From an uncultured Clostridia bacterium (lineage in GTDB: Bacteria; Bacillota; Clostridia; Oscillospirales; Ruminococcaceae), in assembly GCA_944388825.1 (NCBI GenBank), contig CALXKG010000105.1:1-6334 (forward strand): a stretch of 6,334 nt of DNA, given 5' to 3'. The position numbers were made by a program, and so were the translations under genes. The notes under the pieces are model-generated. The model saw only the letters and a program-made list of their open reading frames with translations. It did no database searches and had not been told where the DNA came from. Positions within the stretch are counted from its first letter, which is position 1, and every line of letters begins with the position of its first letter. Shown here one piece after another: positions 1 through 6,333 of this stretch.

Positions 1-554
1 CCCGACTCGTCGACCGAGAAGAGCGGCCAGCTCCAGATCGCGACGCCGCCCGGCGTATCGGCAAACCACCCCTCGAATTCCTCCAGCGTCGGATAGCTGT
101 CATCCGGGAAAATATCGTAGTAGGAGAAGTTCTCCGAATCCGGGTCGCAGTAGGGCCGGATTTCCTCCCGCGCCATATCCGACTGCTCCATCAGGAAATC
201 ATAAAGCGCCTCGTGGCTGATATCCGTCGGGAAGTCCACCTGATAGGAAACAGCGGTGCATTCCCCATCCATAAAGGTCAGTTCCGGCGAAACCTCGTAC
301 TCCCCGACGGCAATCGTCTCGGCCGTCTGATAGACCGTCTCCGAACCCTCCTCACTCACGACCTCCGCCGCGTCCAAATCCCAGCCGTACCGGTCGAAGA
401 CCGCCTCGGCGGACTGGTGCATCGCGTTTTCGATGAAGTCGGAAGGGGTAAAAGCCGTCCCCTTCTCCCCGCACCCGGCAAAGTTCAGCACCAGCAGCAG
501 AAGGACAGCCGCCAGCACGCCCAGCAGGATGCCGCGCATTTTATTTTTTCTCAT
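1..554 (-). CDS. Putative lipoprotein of unknown function (3' end cut by window edge)
   Basis: I do not recognise the family. The 184 visible residues begin with a short basic stretch (MRKNK), then a hydrophobic run at residues 8-23 and an FAGC lipobox. Cys28 would be the lipidated residue after signal peptidase II cleavage, which would anchor the protein to the outer face of the membrane. Phe at -3 is tolerated but less usual than Leu. The rest is acidic and soluble, rich in Asp, Glu, Tyr and Phe, with no further membrane segment or repeat. The start at 554 is set by an AGGAGGT ribosome site (567-561) six bases upstream; an in-frame Met6 would leave a shorter signal. The gene has its own near-consensus promoter and is separated from nadE by a terminator, so it is a separate unit. 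The reading frame is open to the left edge, so the full length is unknown. The function could be a binding lipoprotein or an envelope sensor; nothing visible decides this. Confidence 0.85.
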   Translation of the reverse strand, partial: MRKNKMRGILLGVLAAVLLLLVLNFAGCGEKGTAFTPSDFIENAMHQSAEAVFDRYGWDLDAAEVVSEEGSETVYQTAETIAVGEYEVSPELTFMDGECTAVSYQVDFPTDISHEALYDFLMEQSDMAREEIRPYCDPDSENFSYYDIFPDDSYPTLEEFEGWFADTPGGVAIWSWPLFSVDES

Positions 555-574
555 ACAGACACCTCCTCGCCAAT

Positions 575-602
575 ATTATACGATAAAGTAAAAAAATGTC
601 AA
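575..602 (-). promoter_or_regulatory. Sigma-A-type promoter of the lipoprotein gene
   Basis: On the minus strand there is a perfect -35 TTGACA (602-597), a 16-base AT-rich spacer and a perfect -10 TATAAT (580-575). Transcription should start near 567-568, which places the AGGAGGT ribosome site almost at the 5' end of the message and gives a leader of only about 13-14 nt. The boxes are seen directly; the start point is inferred from usual spacing. Confidence 0.85.
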
Positions 603-634
603 TAAGTTTATTGAAAAACGCCGTCCATCCCACC

Positions 635-663
635 AAAAACCGGCCCCCGTTCCCGGGAGCCGG
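635..663 (-). terminator. Intrinsic terminator of nadE
   Basis: On the minus strand a 10-bp stem (663-654 pairing with 649-640, all Watson-Crick except one T-G pair) closes a GGAA tetraloop (653-650) of the GNRA class. Five T residues (639-635) follow immediately. It lies 57 bases beyond the nadE stop codon and upstream of the lipoprotein promoter, so it should separate the two transcripts. The other flank has no T run in the plus direction, so it appears one-way. Confidence 0.88.
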
Positions 664-720
664 CCTGACCGTCTTCCGCCGCCCGCTTCATCCCGCGCAG
701 CGGCGCTTCATCTTTCCGCT

Positions 721-2646
721 TCAGCGGGAAAGCCACGCCTCTCTCGACGCGTCGGACGGCATCCGCCAGTCCCCGCGGGGCGAGAGCGACACCGACCCGA
801 CCTTCGGCGAGTCGGGGACGCAGCTGCGCTTGAACTGGGAGGCGAAGAACCGCCGGTAGAAGTTCTGGAGCCACTTGTCGATGACCGCCTCCGGGTACTT
901 CCCGTCAAACGCCCGCAGCGCCAAAAACCGGAGCTTCTCCGCCGGGAACCCGAACCGCAGGAAGTGGTAGAGGAAAAAGTCGTGCAGCTCATAGGGGCCG
1001 ACCGTCTCTTCCGTCTTCTGGGCGATCTCGCCGTTTTCGTCGGGGGGGAGCAGTTCCGGCGAGACGGGGGTGTCCAGCACCGCCTGCATCAGCCGGGCCT
1101 CCTCCGGACGGCCTTCCCGCTCCGCCTTCAGCGCCGCGTAGGCCACCAGATGCCGCACCAGCGTCTTCGGGACAGAAGCGTTGACCCCGTACATACTCAT
1201 ATGGTCGCCGTTGTAGGTGCACCACCCGAGCGCCAGTTCGGAGAGGTCGCCGGTGCCGACCAGGATCCCGCCCTCTTTGTTGGCCAGGTCCATCAGGATA
1301 TAGGTGCGCTGGCGGGCCTGGGTGTTTTCATAGGTGACGTCGTGCACCGCCGGGTCCTGGCCGATATCCTGCATATGCTGGATGCAGGCCGGGCGGATAT
1401 CCACCTCGCGCAGCTCCGCCCCCAGCGCCCGGGTCAGCCCGCAGGCGTTTTCGTAGGTGCGGCCGGTGGTGCCGAACCCCGGCATCGTCACCGCGAGGAC
1501 GTCGGACGGCGCTTTGCCGATAAGCCGCATCGCCTCCACCGCGACGATCAGCGCCAGCGTCGAGTCCAGCCCGCCGGAGATGCCGACCACCGCCCGCCGG
1601 AGGCCGGTATGGGAGAGCCGCTTGGCAAGCCCCCCCGCCTGGATCGCGAGGATCTCCCGGCAGCGGCGCTCCATCGCTTCCCTGTCCCGGGGGACAAAGG
1701 GGGTCGGGTCCCACTTCCGGTCGATCTGCGGCTCCGTGAGGGGCGGTTCCGCCCCTTCGGTGACGGCGGGCGGCACTGCGCCCAGTTCCAGTGCGTTTTC
1801 CCGGAAAGAAGTGTTCTTGCGCCGCTCGGAGAGGAGCTTCTGGACGTCGATGCAGCCCACCGCCATCCCGCCCTGCTGTTCGAACCGGGCGTTTTCCGCG
1901 AGCATCGAGCCGTTTTCCGCCACCATGCAGGCGCCGGAAAAGAACAGGTCGGTCGTCGATTCGCCGGGGCCGGCCGAGGCGTAGACATAGCCGCAAATGC
2001 AGCCGGCCGACTGCTTCAGGATCAGCTCCCGGCGGTAATCCTGCTTGCTGACCAGCTCGTTGGAGGCCGAAAGGTTCGCGATGACGTTCGCGCCCGCAAG
2101 GGACAAAAGCCCCGACGGCGGCACCGGCACCCAGAGGTCCTCGCACAGCTCCACCCCCAGCACCATCTCCCCAAAACGGAAGAGCTGGCGGCCAAAGGCG
2201 GTATCCTGCCCGGCAAACCGGAAGGGGCGCGCCTCGATCCCGCGGCCGGAGGCAAACCACCGCTTTTCATAATACTCCTGATAGTTGGGCAGGTAAAGTT
2301 TTGGGACAAGCCCCAGCAGCTTCCCCGCCTGACAGACGGCGGCGCAGTTATAAAGCGCGTCCCCCGCCCGCACCGGCAGGCCGACGACCCACGCGGCGGG
2401 AAGGCCGCGGGTCTCCTCCAGCATCCCGGCCAGCGCCCTTTCGCACCCGGAAAGGAGCGCGTCCTGGAAAAAGAGGTCGGCGCAGGTGTAGCCGGAAAGG
2501 TGCAGCTCCGGCAGGACGATCAGCCCCGCCCCCTGCCCCGCCGCCTGCCGGATCGCGGCAAGGGCGGACGCGGCGTTCCGCGCGGGGTCCGCCACCGTCA
2601 CGCGGGGCGAAACCGCCGCCGTTTTGTATAGACCATAAATCGACAT
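721..2646 (-). CDS. nadE: Glutamine-dependent NAD+ synthetase
   Basis: This enzyme makes NAD+ from nicotinic acid adenine dinucleotide, ATP and ammonia, the last step of NAD synthesis, in the cytoplasm. The protein is 641 residues and has two domains. The N-terminal nitrilase-type glutaminase domain (about 1-290) carries the Glu47 (LPELHLSGY), Lys116 (VPKLYLPNY) and Cys168 (ELCEDLW) catalytic triad. The C-terminal amidotransferase domain (about 325-640) carries the pyrophosphate-binding SGGLDS loop at 357-362, the GTGDLSELALGW segment at 464-475, and the conserved PKVGSVSLSPRGDWRMP ending. All key residues are present, so it should use glutamine directly rather than free ammonia. Length and architecture match the long bacterial form (Mycobacterium type) rather than the short ammonia-only form. 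The start at 2646 is set by AGGAGGA (2657-2651) four bases upstream. The gene lies 126 bases downstream of the adenylyltransferase gene, in the same direction and with no clear promoter between, and is followed by a strong terminator. Confidence 0.97.
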   Translation of the reverse strand: MSIYGLYKTAAVSPRVTVADPARNAASALAAIRQAAGQGAGLIVLPELHLSGYTCADLFFQDALLSGCERALAGMLEETRGLPAAWVVGLPVRAGDALYNCAAVCQAGKLLGLVPKLYLPNYQEYYEKRWFASGRGIEARPFRFAGQDTAFGRQLFRFGEMVLGVELCEDLWVPVPPSGLLSLAGANVIANLSASNELVSKQDYRRELILKQSAGCICGYVYASAGPGESTTDLFFSGACMVAENGSMLAENARFEQQGGMAVGCIDVQKLLSERRKNTSFRENALELGAVPPAVTEGAEPPLTEPQIDRKWDPTPFVPRDREAMERRCREILAIQAGGLAKRLSHTGLRRAVVGISGGLDSTLALIVAVEAMRLIGKAPSDVLAVTMPGFGTTGRTYENACGLTRALGAELREVDIRPACIQHMQDIGQDPAVHDVTYENTQARQRTYILMDLANKEGGILVGTGDLSELALGWCTYNGDHMSMYGVNASVPKTLVRHLVAYAALKAEREGRPEEARLMQAVLDTPVSPELLPPDENGEIAQKTEETVGPYELHDFFLYHFLRFGFPAEKLRFLALRAFDGKYPEAVIDKWLQNFYRRFFASQFKRSCVPDSPKVGSVSLSPRGDWRMPSDASREAWLSR

Positions 2647-2772
2647 ATGTTCCTCCTGATCCCCCTTCGGCGGGGGAAAACCGTGTTTGATCTCAGCAGC
2701 CTGACCAGGCGCCCGTCCGAAAAGCCCTTCTCCGGCGGGCCGGGCCTTTGCCCGCAGCCCCGCGGGAAAAGC
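2647..2772 (-). other. Gap between the ANT(6)-like gene and nadE; hairpin before the nadE ribosome site
   Basis: This 126-base gap has no consensus promoter that I can see. Several GC-rich partial inverted repeats lie just after the adenylyltransferase stop codon, but none has a stem with a clean T run, so no terminator is called. Close to nadE, five C and five G residues (2676-2672 with 2665-2661) can form a 5-bp hairpin with a 6-base loop. It ends three bases before the ribosome site. Readthrough from upstream into nadE is therefore plausible. Confidence 0.4.
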
Positions 2773-3750
2773 TCACCCTTCCCGCATCCGGCGGTATTTA
2801 AACTGCGGGGGCTCTTCCTGCCGGACGACGACGGCCCCTGCCTCTTCCTCTTCGGCGGCGGGGGCGCGGGAGCGGAGCAGCAGTTCCTCGATCTTTTCAA
2901 ACCGGCCGCCGCTGCGGATATAGGCGTTGACCCGGCGGTCGTCCTCCTCCGGATAGGTGAAGCCCAGCGCATCGGCGACCTCCCGCCCGCAGGAACGGAA
3001 CAGCTCGGCCATCGAAAGGATCCCCTTCATCATATCCTCATAGTTGCCGCCGGCAAAACTGGCGGCGAACAGCTGCCACTGGTCGGAGTAGAGGTAGCGC
3101 TCGATGTACTTGCCGTACTTGCCGGTATCCACCTTGAAGCCGTGCTCGACGCCGATCTTCCACTCGACCATCTTGATGAGCATCGGCCGGACGACCTGCG
3201 CCAGATGGGCGTTGGCATAGGCCATCTCCCGCCGCCAGACCCCCTTGGCGACATAGGTCGCGACCCAGAGGAATTCGTTGCAGGTGCAGTTAAACTCCCG
3301 CTCGTCCGGCGGCTTTACCCAGTAGTCCTCATCCGACGGGGGCGGCAGGGCGGGCAGCGTCCCGTCCTTGTCCAGCAGCAGGCGGCAGAGCCTGTCCGAC
3401 AGAAGCGCCTCCTCCATCCGGGAGACGGGGACGAGGGTCAGGTCGATGCGGTTGCCGTCCAGAAGCTGCATCATGAAGTTGAACCAGTCCTCATAGGGCG
3501 GGCTGGAATCCAGCTGGTCGGCGCGGGTCTGCATGATGACCCGCTCGCCGAAAACGTCTACCCAGCCGGGGTCGTCGATAAACGGCTGCATATCGGTGAC
3601 GGCGTAGACGATGTCGAAATCCTGGTACTGGTCGCGCGGCGCCTTGGGGTTGGCGCGGGAGCCGTTGAGCCATACCGCCCGCACCCGGTCGTCGCGCCGG
3701 GCGAAGCCCAGGATCAGGTCCATCATCTGCTGTTCAGTCCGATGTTTCAT
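2773..3750 (-). CDS. Aminoglycoside 6-adenylyltransferase, ANT(6)/AadE-AadK-like
   Basis: Members of this family transfer AMP from ATP to the 6-hydroxyl of streptomycin, inactivating it in the cytoplasm. The 325-residue protein opens with the family's RTEQQMMDLILGFARRDDRVRAV segment. It then has the nucleotidyltransferase GSRA motif (30-33), the metal-binding pair Asp44 and Asp46 in DFDIVY, and a third carboxylate, Asp103, in DGNRIDLTLVP. The C-terminal half keeps the family segments VAKGVWRREMAYA (167-179) and ADALGFTYP (259-267). Residues from about 296 form an acidic then basic tail that makes it longer than Bacillus AadK (284) or AadE (302). The start at 3750 is chosen because homology begins there and AAAGGGGGA (3766-3758) sits seven bases upstream; the frame stays open upstream to 3864, but that part overlaps a likely terminator and lacks family similarity. 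Base composition resembles the neighbours and no mobile element flanks it, so it looks chromosomal. The exact substrate is not shown by sequence. Confidence 0.92.
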   Translation of the reverse strand: MKHRTEQQMMDLILGFARRDDRVRAVWLNGSRANPKAPRDQYQDFDIVYAVTDMQPFIDDPGWVDVFGERVIMQTRADQLDSSPPYEDWFNFMMQLLDGNRIDLTLVPVSRMEEALLSDRLCRLLLDKDGTLPALPPPSDEDYWVKPPDEREFNCTCNEFLWVATYVAKGVWRREMAYANAHLAQVVRPMLIKMVEWKIGVEHGFKVDTGKYGKYIERYLYSDQWQLFAASFAGGNYEDMMKGILSMAELFRSCGREVADALGFTYPEEDDRRVNAYIRSGGRFEKIEELLLRSRAPAAEEEEAGAVVVRQEEPPQFKYRRMREG

Positions 3751-3761
3751 TAAAAAGTCCC

Positions 3762-3775
3762 CCTTTCGGAAAAGG
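3762..3775 (-). promoter_or_regulatory. Small hairpin overlapping the ribosome site of the ANT(6)-like gene
   Basis: On the minus strand CCTTT (3775-3771) can pair with AAAGG (3766-3762) around a TCCG tetraloop. The 3' arm contains the start of the AAAGGGGGA ribosome site, so the fold would partly cover it. A further 6-bp hairpin with a 4-base loop lies just upstream at 3778-3793 (AAACGG/CCGTTT). Both stems are short, and a regulatory role is only a possibility. Confidence 0.3.
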
Positions 3776-3799
3776 ATAAACGGGCTGCCGTTTCGGTTT

Positions 3800-3872
3800 G
3801 CGGAAAATAATGAAAAACGTGGCGTTCTGCGTCCGGCTCCAGCACCGCGAAGCGATCCCCTCATTTTTCATC
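3800..3872 (-). terminator. Probable terminator or imperfect inverted repeat after prfB
   Basis: Downstream of the prfB stop (read on the minus strand) an 8-base arm ATGAAAAA (3871-3864) matches TTTTTCAT (3817-3810). Inside it, CGCTTCGCG (3854-3846) can partly pair with the stretch around 3830-3820, with bulges, leaving a loop of about 14 bases. The T run at 3817-3813 follows the GC-rich core, as in an intrinsic terminator. The core stem is interrupted, so termination may be incomplete. It could instead be a small dispersed repeat, which a genome search would show. Confidence 0.45.
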
Positions 3873-3885
3873 CTTCATGTTTCAA

Positions 3886-5007
3886 TCAGTCTTTGATCTC
3901 CCCGTGGGCGAGGGCCTTCAGGTAGGCGTTGATAAACCCGTCCAGGTCGCCGTCCATGACCGCGTCGACGTTGCCGGTCTCAAAGTTCGTCCGGTGGTCC
4001 TTGACCATCGTATAGGGCATGAAGACGTAGGAACGGATCTGGCTGCCCCAGCCGATCGCCTTCTGGTCGCCCTTGATGTCCTCGATCTTGTCCAGGTGCT
4101 GCTGGATCTTGATCGCCAGCAGCTTGGACTTGAGCATCCGCATCGCGACGTCCTTGTTCTGGTACTGGCTGCGCTCCACCTGGCAGGAGACGACGATGCC
4201 GGTCGCGAGGTGGATGATCCGGACGGCAGAGGAGGTCTTGTTGACCTTCTGCCCGCCGGCGCCGGACGCCCTGTAGACCTCCACCCGGATGTCCTCCGGC
4301 CGGACGACGATGTTGGTGTCGACTTCCTCCATCGTCGGCATGACCTCCAGCGACGCAAACGAGGTCTGCCGCCGCCCGGAGGCGTCAAAGGGCGAGACCC
4401 GGACCAGCCGGTGGATGCCGTTTTCGGACTTCAGGAAGCCGTAGGCGTTTTTCCCTTCGATCTGGATGGAAGCGGATTTGATGCCCGCTTCGTCCCCCTC
4501 CTGGTAGTCCAGCACCTCGACCTTGTAGCCGTGGGCCTCGGCCCAGCGGGTGTACATCCGGTAGAGCATCGAGACCCAGTCCTGCGCCTCGGTGCCGCCG
4601 GCCCCGGCGTGGAAGGTGAGGATCGCGTCCTTTTCGTCGTATTCGCCGGTCAGCAGGGTCTCCAGCCGGGCGGTCTCGATCCCCTTCTCCAGCGCCTCCA
4701 TTTCGGCGTCGATCTCGGGGATGGCCGACTCGTCCCCGTCGTCGTCCGCCATCTCGATCATCACTTCCAGGTCCTCGTACTGGGCGCAGAGCTTTTCATA
4801 CCCCTCGACGGTGCCTTTGAGCGCCCCGGTCTTTTTGAGGATCTTCTGGGATTCTTCGGCGTCGTCCCAGAACCCCGGCTGGGCGGCTTTCTGTTCCAGT
4901 TCCTCAATCTGCACCTTCAGGCGGTCGATGCCGAGGGCGGAGCGCAGGTCGTCCAGTTCCGGCTTGCGGCCGCGCAGCTTGAGCGCACGTTCTTCCATTG
5001 CGAGCAT
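3886..5007 (-). CDS. prfB: Peptide chain release factor 2
   Basis: RF2 enters the ribosome at UGA and UAA stop codons and triggers release of the finished protein. The 373-residue product has the stop-codon recognition tripeptide SPF (205-207), which distinguishes RF2 from RF1 (PxT). The catalytic GGQ at 251-253 sits in RASGAGGQKVNKT. Ala247 corresponds to the E. coli position 246, where K-12 carries Thr and most other bacteria carry Ala or Ser. The N-terminal helical domain (about 1-120) and the C-terminal ribosome-binding region are complete. The reading frame is continuous through the region where many prfB genes have an in-frame UGA: the codons at LRSALGID (21-28) contain no stop and no upstream SD-like AGGGGG. 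The programmed +1 frameshift autoregulation is therefore absent. The start at 5007 has an AAAGGAGA site (5024-5017) nine bases upstream; Met4 would be too distant. It begins its own transcription unit, divergent from the DUF2628 gene, rather than following secA as in many Firmicutes. Confidence 0.98.
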   Translation of the reverse strand: MLAMEERALKLRGRKPELDDLRSALGIDRLKVQIEELEQKAAQPGFWDDAEESQKILKKTGALKGTVEGYEKLCAQYEDLEVMIEMADDDGDESAIPEIDAEMEALEKGIETARLETLLTGEYDEKDAILTFHAGAGGTEAQDWVSMLYRMYTRWAEAHGYKVEVLDYQEGDEAGIKSASIQIEGKNAYGFLKSENGIHRLVRVSPFDASGRRQTSFASLEVMPTMEEVDTNIVVRPEDIRVEVYRASGAGGQKVNKTSSAVRIIHLATGIVVSCQVERSQYQNKDVAMRMLKSKLLAIKIQQHLDKIEDIKGDQKAIGWGSQIRSYVFMPYTMVKDHRTNFETGNVDAVMDGDLDGFINAYLKALAHGEIKD

Positions 5008-5096
5008 ATATGGGATTCTCCTTTACAATTGGTTGCATTTTCTGTCCCCCGGCAAAAATGGGTACGGGAAACAAAGCCTCTCCGGCCTATACTCCT

Positions 5097-5125
5097 ATTA
5101 TACCCAATATTTAGATTCCTGTAAA
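5097..5125 (-). promoter_or_regulatory. Promoter of prfB
   Basis: On the minus strand there is a -35 TTTACA (5125-5120), a 17-base spacer ending in TGGG, and a perfect -10 TATAAT (5102-5097). The inferred start is near 5090, giving a leader of about 83 nt. The leader holds only weak, short hairpins and nothing I can name as a riboswitch. Confidence 0.85.
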
Positions 5126-5132
5126 GATTTGT

Positions 5133-5161
5133 TTGATAAAAAACCGTAAATATGGTATAAT
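5133..5161 (+). promoter_or_regulatory. Promoter of the zinc-finger/DUF2628 gene
   Basis: A -35 TTGATA (5133-5138), a 17-base spacer and a perfect -10 TATAAT (5156-5161) are present. A TG one base before the -10 (5153-5154) makes it an extended -10 promoter. The inferred start is near 5168, giving a leader of about 83 nt. It stands back to back with the prfB promoter, with 7 bp between the two -35 boxes. Confidence 0.87.
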
Positions 5162-5185
5162 ATGGGAGCAGAAAGACGGGCGGAG

Positions 5186-5208
5186 AGCGGCTGTCCGGTT
5201 TTGCCGCT
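5186..5208 (+). promoter_or_regulatory. Leader hairpin before the DUF2628 gene
   Basis: AGCGGC (5186-5191) can pair with GCCGCT (5203-5208) around an 11-base loop within the inferred 5' leader. Only two T residues follow, so it is not a convincing terminator or attenuator. It may simply stabilise the message. Confidence 0.25.
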
Positions 5209-5250
5209 TTCATAATATCCCCATTTATTTAAAACCCATGAGGTAATCCT

Positions 5251-6333
5251 ATGCAGAAATACGCCGGGGCGGACTGCCCCTATTGCCATAAGCCGATCCA
5301 AGACGCGGACGAAGTGACCGTCTGCCCGGTCTGCGGCGCGCCCTACCACCGGGAATGCGCGAAAAAGGCCGGCGGGTGCGTCCTCACCGAGCTGCATGAA
5401 AAGGGCGGGCAGTGGACCCGCGTCCAGCGGCCGGCCGCCTCCGAAATAGACGGGCGGGCGGCGCTGCGGTGCAGCCGCTGCGGCAGCGTCAACCCGCCGG
5501 GCGCGAAAACCTGCGAGATCTGCGGGACGCCGCTGGACAACGCGTCCCCCGAGCCGCCGGACGAGCCCTGGAACCGGCCCAACTGGCAAAACCCGCCGGA
5601 AAATGAACCAGGCCCCGGCTTCGGCCGGTTTTCGGGCGGGCAGGGCCCCTATGGGCAGGGCCCCCGGCAGGGGGACTCCGGCCCGGGGATGTCCGGCCTC
5701 CAGATGCCCTTCGACCCGTTTGTCAACCCGATGGGCGGGCTGGACCCGGAAGAGGAGCTGGACGGGGTCAAGGCCAAGGACGCCGCCGCCTTTGTCCGGC
5801 AGAACACCCCCTATTTCCTGCCGAAGTTCAAGTCCTTTTTCCGCAAAGCGGGGGACAAGGGGCACACCCTGTCCTGGAACTGGAGCGCGTTTATCTTCGA
5901 CGCCTACTACCTCTTCTACCGCAAGATGTACGGGCTGGGGGCGGCGGTATTGGCGGTCTCGGTGCTGCTGTCGGTCCCTTCCCTCATCCTTTACTTTGAA
6001 AATATGCTGACCCTGTGGGGCGCGGAGGGGATGCTGCTGAACGCCCTGGGCATCAGCCTGTCCAGGCTCAACACCCTGTACAGCCTTTCCAGCTTCCTGT
6101 CGCTGGCGATGAAGCTCTGCCTGGCGACGCTGTTCAACCGCGCCTACGCTTCCCATATGGTGGGGACGGTCAAAAAGCTGCGGAAACAGCAGCCGGAAGA
6201 AAGTGGGTATTACGGCGCCCTCGCCAGAAAGGGCGGGGTATCGCCGGTGGGGGTGCTGGCCGCGTTCGGCGTGACGGCGCTGGTCTCGGTCGTCAGCTCG
6301 ACGGTGTTTATGCATATCGTCGGGATGCTGTGA
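5251..6333 (+). CDS. Prokaryotic RING-like zinc finger, zinc ribbon and DUF2628 membrane protein
   Basis: The 360-residue protein has two metal-binding modules ahead of a membrane domain; its function is unknown. Residues 9-43 carry Cys9, Cys12, Cys25, Cys28, His33, Cys36 and Cys43 in the CPYC, CPVCGAPYHREC arrangement typical of the Prok-RING_1 family. Residues 74-91 form a second zinc ribbon (Cys74, Cys77, Cys88, Cys91; CxxC-x10-CxxC). A Pro/Gly-rich, probably disordered linker follows (about 97-165). DUF2628 begins near 186, with its SWNWSAFIFDAYYLFYRKMY signature at 208-227. Likely membrane segments lie near 228-249, 276-298 and 332-355, with a possible short one near 212-224. There is no signal peptide, so the zinc modules probably face the cytoplasm. 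The start at 5251 has a GAGGT site (5240-5244) six bases upstream, and the stop at 6331-6333 is intact. RING folds in eukaryotes often mediate ubiquitin transfer, but nothing here shows such activity; a structural or protein-binding role is equally possible. Confidence 0.88.
   Translation: MQKYAGADCPYCHKPIQDADEVTVCPVCGAPYHRECAKKAGGCVLTELHEKGGQWTRVQRPAASEIDGRAALRCSRCGSVNPPGAKTCEICGTPLDNASPEPPDEPWNRPNWQNPPENEPGPGFGRFSGGQGPYGQGPRQGDSGPGMSGLQMPFDPFVNPMGGLDPEEELDGVKAKDAAAFVRQNTPYFLPKFKSFFRKAGDKGHTLSWNWSAFIFDAYYLFYRKMYGLGAAVLAVSVLLSVPSLILYFENMLTLWGAEGMLLNALGISLSRLNTLYSLSSFLSLAMKLCLATLFNRAYASHMVGTVKKLRKQQPEESGYYGALARKGGVSPVGVLAAFGVTALVSVVSSTVFMHIVGML

Noticed and set aside
964..2631. Long open frame on the plus strand opposite nadE (555 codons)
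   Set aside because: It lies entirely antisense to a confidently identified nadE. Its product is rich in Arg, Gly, Pro and His with no recognisable domain, as expected from the opposite strand of a GC-rich gene.
2661..2676. C5/G5 hairpin upstream of nadE as a terminator
   Set aside because: The stem is only 5 bp and, on the minus strand, is followed by GATCAGGAGG rather than a T run; on the plus strand no gene precedes it.
2647..3753. Plus-strand open frame opposite the ANT(6)-like gene
   Set aside because: It is antisense to a gene with clear family motifs. The ATG sits in the nadE ribosome-site region and the composition is typical of a shadow frame.
3751..3864. N-terminal extension of the ANT(6)-like protein by 38 residues
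   Set aside because: The extra residues come from the intergenic inverted repeat, have no family similarity, and would bypass the well-placed ribosome site at 3766-3758.
5008..5090. A riboswitch in the prfB leader
   Set aside because: Only short, weak stems can be drawn and no known aptamer signature is visible.
3877..5124. Plus-strand open frame opposite prfB (415 codons)
   Set aside because: It mirrors the whole of prfB; the product is a low-complexity Asp/Leu/Val-rich sequence with no domain, and no promoter precedes it.
5098..6315. Minus-strand open frame opposite the DUF2628 gene (405 codons)
   Set aside because: It is antisense to a gene with clear zinc-ligand motifs and a good promoter and ribosome site; it would also run through both divergent promoters.
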